A stretch of DNA of 64,000 nucleotides. It comes from CAJXYS01 sp913063035 (GTDB lineage: Bacteria > Pseudomonadota > Alphaproteobacteria > Rhodobacterales > Rhodobacteraceae). The stretch covers positions 62,001 to 126,000 of the forward strand of contig NZ_JBOCEG010000002.1 of the NCBI RefSeq assembly GCF_050586465.1, read 5' to 3'. A model generated the notes under the pieces. The model worked only from the letters and a program-made list of their open reading frames with translations. It was not told the origin of the DNA and made no database searches. This document shows, piece by piece, positions 57,533 to 64,000 of the stretch. Both the position numbers and the translations under genes were made by a program. Position 1 is the first letter of the stretch. Every line of letters starts with the position of its first letter.

Positions 57533-58075
57533 ATGCCACGCCTTGCCGCGCTTTGCCTCGCCCTCTGTCTCGCCGCGCCGGCGGCGGGGGCCGGCATGAT
57601 CGACGATTTCACGGACACCCGCGCCGGCGACTGGCGCTTCTTCACCGACCAGGTCATGGGCGGGGTCTCCACCGGTGCGGCGCGGCTGGAAACCAGCGGC
57701 GACCGGCGCGCCCTGCACCTGACCGGCACGGTCAGCACCGAGAACCGCGGCGGCTTCATCCAGGCGCGCAAGGACCTGCCCGACGGTCTGCCCGCGGGAA
57801 CGGAGGCCATCACCTTGACCGCGCGCGGCAACGATACGCGCTATTTCCTGCATATCCGCACCCGCGGCACCGTGCTGCCCTGGCAGTACTACCAGGCGCC
57901 CTTCGAGGTGACCGGGGACTGGCGGGACATCACCGTGCCGCTCTCGGCCTTCGAGCGGTCCGGGCGGCTGCTCGGCGCCGAGGTGACCCCGGAGAGCGTC
58001 CGCTCCATCGCGGTCGTCGCCTATGGCCGCGACCATGCGGCCGATCTCTGGGTCGCGCGGATCGGGACGCGCTGA
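57533..58075 (+). CDS. Exported CIA30-family protein
   Basis: 180 aa. Signal peptide MPRLAALCLALCLAAPAAGA, then the CIA30 jelly-roll pattern: MIDDFTDTRAGDWRFFTDQVMGGVSTG, GTVSTENRGGFIQARKDLP and LPWQYYQAPFEVTGDWRDITVPL. Mitochondrial CIA30 is a complex I assembly factor, but bacterial secreted members probably bind carbohydrate-like ligands; no complex I genes are nearby. CAGGAG precedes the ATG. Confidence 0.85.
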   Translation: MPRLAALCLALCLAAPAAGAGMIDDFTDTRAGDWRFFTDQVMGGVSTGAARLETSGDRRALHLTGTVSTENRGGFIQARKDLPDGLPAGTEAITLTARGNDTRYFLHIRTRGTVLPWQYYQAPFEVTGDWRDITVPLSAFERSGRLLGAEVTPESVRSIAVVAYGRDHAADLWVARIGTR

Positions 58076-58078
58076 CGG

Positions 58079-58741
58079 CTAGTGCGCGTGGTGGGTCCGG
58101 CGCGGGTCCATCATGCCTTCCTTCACGCCGAAGCGGATCAGCAGCACGTTGACCGGGTAGGCCGCGAAGAGCCCGCAGGTCAGCGATACCGTCAGCGAGG
58201 ACCAGAAGCGCACATCGCCCAGCCCGGCATCGCCGGCCAGCGTCAGGTCGACCCCGATGGCCACGATTTCCATCACCGCGATCGATGGCGTTTCGGCCAG
58301 GAAGGCATCCCACATCGCCGTGCGGAAGGGCACGCCTTCCTGCATCAGCGGACCGACGGTCAGCGCGTAGCCGGCGACATAGGCCATGGCGAAGGTGATC
58401 GCCGCCACCCAGATCGTGTCGAGCGTCAGCAGACCCACTGCGATGACCAGGCCCGCGATCTCGCCCATGCCGCAGCCGGAATAGCAATGCGCCACCGATC
58501 GGAAGGCGCGCCGCGCAAGCCCGTCGTGCCGGATTTCCTTGCGCCCGGTCGTCCAGTAGATCAGCAGGCCGAGCGGGCCGGAATACACCACCGTCAGCGC
58601 CCAGACGACTTTCATGAGGCCCATCAGGTGGCTGTTGCGGGTTCGCAGGTCGTGGATCGTCAGGGCAAGGCTCGGCAGCATCAGGACGGCCCAGCCGATC
58701 AGGAACCAGGGGCTCGACAGGATGATCTGGATGGTCTGCAT
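58079..58741 (-). CDS. DUF4396 integral membrane protein
   Basis: 220 aa with about five to six transmembrane helices. The conserved motif HCYSGCGMGEIAGL (His, two Cys, Met) inside a helix looks like a metal site and is typical of the DUF4396 family, often found near copper oxidase or heavy-metal genes. ATG at 58741 (MQTIQIILSSPWFLIGWAVL) with GGAG upstream. Convergent with the CIA30-type gene. Confidence 0.82.
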   Translation of the reverse strand: MQTIQIILSSPWFLIGWAVLMLPSLALTIHDLRTRNSHLMGLMKVVWALTVVYSGPLGLLIYWTTGRKEIRHDGLARRAFRSVAHCYSGCGMGEIAGLVIAVGLLTLDTIWVAAITFAMAYVAGYALTVGPLMQEGVPFRTAMWDAFLAETPSIAVMEIVAIGVDLTLAGDAGLGDVRFWSSLTVSLTCGLFAAYPVNVLLIRFGVKEGMMDPRRTHHAH

Positions 58742-58877
58742 GACGGCTCCGTCGTCGGGGCGGGGGAAGGGCTCGGGCACCCAACCCCTGCGAAACCGGA
58801 TCGGTTCCGCCTTGGCCCCTTGCATCCGTCCGGGGCCAGGCGCAGACTCCTCCCGGTGGCATCAAGGAGAGACCCGG

Positions 58878-59270
58878 ATGGATCTGATGGACGCGGCGCG
58901 TGCCGCACGGGAGAACGCGCACGCCCCTTACTCGGGCTTCAAGGTCGGGGCCGCCATCCGGACCCGGCGGGGCATGGTCTATGCCGGTTGCAACGTCGAG
59001 AACGTCTCCTACCCCGAAGGCACCTGTGCCGAGGCCGGCGCCATCGCGGCGATGGTCGCCGCCGGCGAGACCGAGATCGCGGAAGTCCTGGTGATCGCCG
59101 ACAGCCCGGTGCCGGTGACCCCCTGCGGTGGGTGCCGGCAGCGGCTCTCGGAATTCGCGAGCCCCGAGGTGCCGGTGATCCTCGCGGATCTGTCCGGCGA
59201 GGCCGGGCGCATGACGCTGGGCGATCTCCTGCCCGGGGCCTTCGATCGCGCGCACATGGCGCTCGACTGA
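58878..59270 (+). CDS. cdd: Cytidine deaminase
   Basis: 130 aa, the short tetrameric class. Zinc and catalytic residues: TCAEAGAI (Cys with catalytic Glu) and PCGGCRQRLSEF; substrate loop NVENVSYPEGT. Converts cytidine and deoxycytidine to uridine and deoxyuridine. First gene of a salvage operon with deoA, deoB, add and upp. AAGGAGAG precedes the ATG. Confidence 0.96.
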   Translation: MDLMDAARAARENAHAPYSGFKVGAAIRTRRGMVYAGCNVENVSYPEGTCAEAGAIAAMVAAGETEIAEVLVIADSPVPVTPCGGCRQRLSEFASPEVPVILADLSGEAGRMTLGDLLPGAFDRAHMALD

Positions 59271-59278
59271 GCCGCGCG

Positions 59279-60588
59279 ATGCCGGACGCCCGCACGATCA
59301 TCGCCGCGAAGCGCGACGGCCGCGCCCTGGACGCCGCCCAGCTCGACTGGTTCGCGCAGGGGCTCGCGGACGGCAGGGTGAGCGACGCGCAGGCCGCGGC
59401 CTTCGCCATGGCGGTCTTGCTGAACGGCATGACGGGCGCGGAGCGCGCCGCGCTGACCCGCGCCATGCGCGACACGGGCGACGTGCTGGCCTGGGACCTG
59501 CCCGGCCCGGTGCTCGACAAGCATTCGACCGGCGGCGTGGGCGATGCCGTCTCGTTGGTGCTGGCGCCCGCGCTCGCGGTCTGCGGGGCCTATGTGCCGA
59601 TGATCTCGGGGCGCGGGCTTGGCCATACCGGGGGCACGCTCGACAAGCTCGAGGCGATCCCGGGCTACCGCACCGATCTCGACGAGGCGCGCCTGCGCCG
59701 GGTGGTGGCCGAGACAGGCTGTGCCATCACCGGCGCCACGGGCGAGATCGCGCCGGCGGACCGGCGGCTTTACGCGGTGCGCGACGTTTCGGGCACGGTC
59801 GAAAGCCTCGACCTGATCACCGCGTCGATCCTGTCCAAGAAACTCGCCGCCGGGCTGGATGCGCTGGTGCTGGACGTCAAATGCGGCTCCGGGGCCTTCA
59901 TGAAGGATGCCGCGACGGCCCATGCGCTGGCCGAGAGCCTCGTCGCCGGGGCCGATGCAGCCGGATGCCGGGCCGCGGCGCTGGTGACCGATATGAACGA
60001 GCCGCTGGCCCGGTCCGCCGGCAACGCGCTGGAGGTCGCCAACGCCGTGGCGCTCCTGCGCGGAGAGGAGGTCGATGCCCGGCTCTGGGACGTGACCGTG
60101 GCGCTCGGCGGCGAGGCGCTGGCGCTGGGCGGGCTGGCCGCCGACCCGGCGGAGGGTGCGCACCGGCTGGCCGAGGCGCTGCAATCGGGCCGCGCGGCAG
60201 AGCGTTTCGGCACGATGGTCGCCGCGCAGGGTGGCCCGGCGGATTTCGTGGAGAACAGCCGGCGTCACCTGCCGCGGGCGCCCGTTGTCGAGGAAGTCAC
60301 CCAGCCGGGCCGCGGATTCGTATCTGAAATCGATACCGCGGCGCTCGGCCGCGCTGTCGTGGCGCTGGGCGGCGGTCGGCGGGTGCAGGGTGATCCGATC
60401 GACCCGGCGGTGGGGCTCGACGACCTGGCCGGGCTGGGTGCGCTGGTCGATCCGCAGACCCCGCTGGCGCTGGTCCACGGGACGGATCCCGACGCCGTCG
60501 CCGCCGCGGCCGGGGCCGTGCGGGCCGCCTACGGCATTTCCGACGTTCCGCCCGATCCCGCGCCCCTGATCCGCGAGCGGGTGCGGGG

Positions 60589-60592
<4 letters not shown>
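59279..60592 (+). CDS. deoA: Thymidine phosphorylase
   Basis: 437 aa. Signature KHSTGGVGDAVSLVLAPALA for phosphate binding and VLDVKCGSGAFMKD. Phosphorolysis of thymidine or deoxyuridine gives base and deoxyribose-1-phosphate. Starts eight bases after the cdd stop; its stop overlaps the deoB start (ATGA). Confidence 0.96.
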
Positions 60593-61791
<1,199 letters not shown>

Positions 61792-61847
61792 GCCGGCCGG
61801 GCGCACTGGCTCTGGACCCGCGCCCGCGGCCCGGCTAAGCAGGCGGG

Positions 61848-62837
61848 ATGGACTTCGCGGAAACTCCCAAGCTCGAGCTGCACCTGCATATCGAGGGCGC
61901 CATGCCCCCGGATTTCGCGCGGCGTCTCGCGGATGAGAAGGACATCGATCTCGGCGGGCTCTTCGATGATCGCGGGGCCTATGCCTACCGCGATTTCTTC
62001 CATTTCCTGCAGGTCTACGACCAGGCCTGCAGCGTGCTGCAAACGCCCCGGGACTATGCGCGCCTGACCGGCGAGATCCTGCGGCGTTCGTCCGGGGACG
62101 GGGTGATCTACACCGAGATGTTCCTCTCTCCGGATTTCTGCGGAGGCGGCGATCTCGGCGCCTGGCAGGAGTATCTCGCCGCGATCGAGGAGGCCGCGCG
62201 AACCGCCGAGGCGCGCCACGGGATCGTGATGCGGGCCGTGGTCACCGCCGTGCGCCACCTTGGGCCGGAGCAGGCGAAATCCGCGGCACGCTGCGCGGCC
62301 GAGACCGCGGGCGCCTTCTTGACCGGCTTCGGGATGGCCGGGGACGAGACGCGCGGTCGCGCGGGCGATTTCGCCTGGGCCTTCGACTGCGCGCGCGAGG
62401 CGGGGCTGGGGCTGACGAGCCATGCCGGCGAATGGGCCGGGCCGGAGTCGGTGCGCGAGACGCTGGACGCCTTGCGCCCGGCGCGGATCGGCCACGGGGT
62501 GCGCGCCGCCGAGGATCCGGCGCTGGTCGCGCGGCTGGCCGAAGCCGGCACGGTCCTCGAGGTCTGTCCGGGATCGAACATCGCGCTCGGGCTCTATCCC
62601 GACTGGGCCGCGCACCCGGTCGCGCGGCTGCGTGCGGCGGGGGTGAAGGTCACGCTCTCGACCGACGATCCGCCCTTCTTTCACACGCGCCTGCCGCTCG
62701 AATACGCCCGTATGGCGGAGGCCTTCGGATGGGAACCGGCGGATTTCACCGAGATGAACCGCGCCGCGGCCGCGGCCGCCTTCTGCGACGCGGCGACCCG
62801 CGCCGCGCTGCTGAAACGACTGGAGGACGCCACATGA
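61848..62837 (+). CDS. add: Adenosine deaminase
   Basis: 329 aa. Zinc and catalytic residues: ELHLHIEGAM, SHAGEWAGPESV, RIGHGVRAAED and LSTDDPPFFHT. Converts adenosine or deoxyadenosine to inosine. The bacterial aminohydrolase lineage also includes adenine deaminases; context favours adenosine. Its stop overlaps the upp start. Confidence 0.92.
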   Translation: MDFAETPKLELHLHIEGAMPPDFARRLADEKDIDLGGLFDDRGAYAYRDFFHFLQVYDQACSVLQTPRDYARLTGEILRRSSGDGVIYTEMFLSPDFCGGGDLGAWQEYLAAIEEAARTAEARHGIVMRAVVTAVRHLGPEQAKSAARCAAETAGAFLTGFGMAGDETRGRAGDFAWAFDCAREAGLGLTSHAGEWAGPESVRETLDALRPARIGHGVRAAEDPALVARLAEAGTVLEVCPGSNIALGLYPDWAAHPVARLRAAGVKVTLSTDDPPFFHTRLPLEYARMAEAFGWEPADFTEMNRAAAAAAFCDAATRAALLKRLEDAT

Positions 62838-63466
62838 GCGACAACGTCACCATCGTCGACCACCCGCTGGTCCAGCACAAGCTGACCGTGATGCGGGACC
62901 TGGCCACCAGCACGGCCTCGTTCCGGCGACTGCTGCGCGAAATCTCGATGCTGCTGGCCTACGAGGTCTCGCGCGACCTGCCGCTCGTCGAGACCACGGT
63001 CGAGACACCGCTGATGGAGATGGAGTCGCCCGTGCTGGCCGGCAAGAAACCGGCGCTCATCTCGATCCTGCGGGCCGGCAACGGGCTGCTCGACGGGGTG
63101 CTGGAACTGATCCCCTCGGCCAGGGTGGGCTTCGTCGGGCTCTACCGGGACGAGGCGACGCTTGAGCCCGTCGAGTATTACTTCAAGGTGCCATCGGAAC
63201 TGGGCGCGCGGCGGGTGATCGTCGTCGACCCGATGCTGGCGACCGGCAATACCTCGGCGGCGGCCATCGACAAGCTCAAGGCCGCCGGCGCCCGCGATAT
63301 CCGGTTTCTCTGCCTGCTGGCCGCGCCCGAGGGCGTCGCGCGCATGTCCGAGGCGCATCCCGACGTGCCCATCTTCACCGCGGCGGTGGATGAGAAGCTG
63401 AACGACAAGGGCTATATCCTGCCCGGTCTCGGCGATGCCGGCGACCGGATGTACGGCACCCAGTGA
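62834..63466 (+). CDS. upp: Uracil phosphoribosyltransferase
   Basis: 210 aa; uracil + PRPP gives UMP. MSDNVTIVDHPLVQHKLTVM, PRPP loop DPMLATGNTSAAAI, GLGDAGDRMYGTQ at the C-terminus. Last gene of the cdd-deoA-deoB-add-upp operon, overlapping add by four bases. Confidence 0.97.
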   Translation: MSDNVTIVDHPLVQHKLTVMRDLATSTASFRRLLREISMLLAYEVSRDLPLVETTVETPLMEMESPVLAGKKPALISILRAGNGLLDGVLELIPSARVGFVGLYRDEATLEPVEYYFKVPSELGARRVIVVDPMLATGNTSAAAIDKLKAAGARDIRFLCLLAAPEGVARMSEAHPDVPIFTAAVDEKLNDKGYILPGLGDAGDRMYGTQ

Positions 63467-63576
63467 CCGCCCCGGGCCGATGCGCTCGCGGTCGCGCGCG
63501 CGGCTTTTCCCAGGCGGGCCGGCAGGCCGGACCTTGGCCGGTGCCGGGGTCTCGCCGCTGCCTGCCGCCGGCGCCC

Positions 63577-63605
63577 GCCGCCATCGCCCGAAGGGCGGCC
63601 TTTTC
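63577..63605 (+). terminator. Probable terminator after upp
   Basis: GCCGCC / GGCGGC stem with an eleven-base loop, then CTTTTC, between upp and the deaminase gene. GGAGGGG follows as the next ribosome site. Confidence 0.55.
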
Positions 63606-63623
63606 ACACGAGGAGGGGTGACC

Positions 63624-64000
63624 ATGTCCGAAATCCTGATCCGCGGCGCCGCCTGCGTGGTGACCATGAACGACCGGCGCGAAGAGATCTCCGGCGGCGA
63701 TATCCTGGTCCGCGACGGAGAGATCGCCGCGGTGGGCACGGGGCTGACCACCACGGGCGCCACCGTGTCGGCCTCCGGCTGTGTCGTGACGCCGGGCCTC
63801 GTCAACACGCATCACCATCTTTACCAGAGCCTGACGCGCGCGGTGCCCGGCGCGCAGGACGCGCTGCTGTTCGGCTGGCTCGAGACGCTCTACCCGATCT
63901 GGGGGCGGATGGGGCCCGGGGATATCCGGGTCTCGGCCCTGGCCGGGTTGGCGGAACTGGCGCTTTCGGGCTGCACGCTGACCTCCGACCATCTCTACCT
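63624..64000 (+). CDS. 8-oxoguanine deaminase-like amidohydrolase, 5' part (cut by window edge)
   Basis: 125 codons visible. MSEILIRGAACVVTMNDRR, then VVTPGLVNTHHHLYQSLTRAVPGAQDALLFGWL with the metal-binding H63-H64-H65 run. The continuing LYPIWGRMGPGDI segment is typical of 8-oxoguanine or isocytosine deaminases in the atrazine chlorohydrolase-like group. Adjacent to base-salvage genes, which fits a purine-related substrate. The C-terminal two-thirds is outside the window, so substrate assignment is provisional. Confidence 0.85.
   Translation, partial: MSEILIRGAACVVTMNDRREEISGGDILVRDGEIAAVGTGLTTTGATVSASGCVVTPGLVNTHHHLYQSLTRAVPGAQDALLFGWLETLYPIWGRMGPGDIRVSALAGLAELALSGCTLTSDHLY

Noticed and set aside
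53253..57539. A 1428-codon open frame on the minus strand
   Set aside because: It is antisense to maeB and prpE, both with complete family motifs. Its translation is His/Arg/Gly-rich low-complexity sequence typical of GC-rich shadow frames.

Overview
The window is GC-rich, densely coded DNA from an alphaproteobacterium, almost certainly a member of the Rhodobacterales (Rhodobacter/Roseobacter relatives). The evidence is the tetrameric sarcosine oxidase operon, a PccR-like propionyl-CoA regulator, the pccB - small proteins - pccA - mutase cluster, small proteins I recognise from this order (a DUF6324-type protein and two-helix membrane peptides), a 6S RNA next to fthC, and a tRNA-His that lacks G-1 and carries A73, as is typical of alphaproteobacteria. 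I see no prophage, transposase, integrase or CRISPR array. The content is mostly chromosomal core plus metabolic islands.

Layout. 1-9.4 kb: 5' part of hrpB (runs off the left edge), meaB, rpmB, a copper chaperone with an unknown exported neighbour, an Fe(II)/2OG dioxygenase, a Sir2 deacylase, a low-molecular-weight phosphatase, a lone DNA methyltransferase fused to a nuclease-like domain, and lepA. 9.4-13.8 kb: small proteins, including three related two-helix membrane peptides, an entericidin-like lipoprotein and a DsrE-like periplasmic protein facing an AT-rich operator, then a hydrolase, a pirin and a membrane protein. 13.8-20.6 kb: glutamate dehydrogenase divergent from soxBDAG (sarcosine + THF to glycine + methylene-THF). 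20.6-22.4 kb: tRNA-His, a DUF6324-type protein, mmcB, 6S RNA and fthC. 22.5-30 kb: ymdB-like phosphodiesterase, two transporters, the PccR-like regulator, a reductase, a CoxG-like protein and a hemerythrin with an FNR-type box nearby.

30-37 kb is a choline island: betI-betC-betA on the minus strand and choXWV on the plus strand, separated by a BetI-type palindrome. It imports choline and choline-O-sulfate, removes sulfate and oxidises choline to betaine aldehyde (betB is not in the window). With sarcosine oxidase, both ends of the choline-to-glycine route are present. 37-43 kb holds transporters, YebC and a proline-racemase-family enzyme.

43-57.5 kb is the propionyl-CoA island: pccB, a string of small exported proteins, pccA, an aldo/keto reductase, a DUF4174 protein, a sulfotransferase-like protein, methylmalonyl-CoA mutase, NADP-malic enzyme and prpE. 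Together they convert propionate to succinyl-CoA and onward to pyruvate. MeaB (1.1 kb) is the mutase chaperone, and the ScfR/PccR regulator (26.2 kb) is the likely controller. Twin GCAAATTTGC palindromes upstream of pccB and a TTTGCAAA element before the regulator gene support that link. 58-64 kb is a nucleoside/base salvage operon (cdd-deoA-deoB-add-upp) followed by a purine deaminase that runs off the right edge.

The best candidates for something not well described are: the one-gene methyltransferase-nuclease with an AT-rich putative recognition segment; the small exported proteins embedded in the propionyl-CoA locus; the trio of two-helix membrane peptides with FNR-like boxes; a candidate sRNA at 45.8-45.95 kb; and the AT-rich palindrome between the entericidin and DsrE genes.
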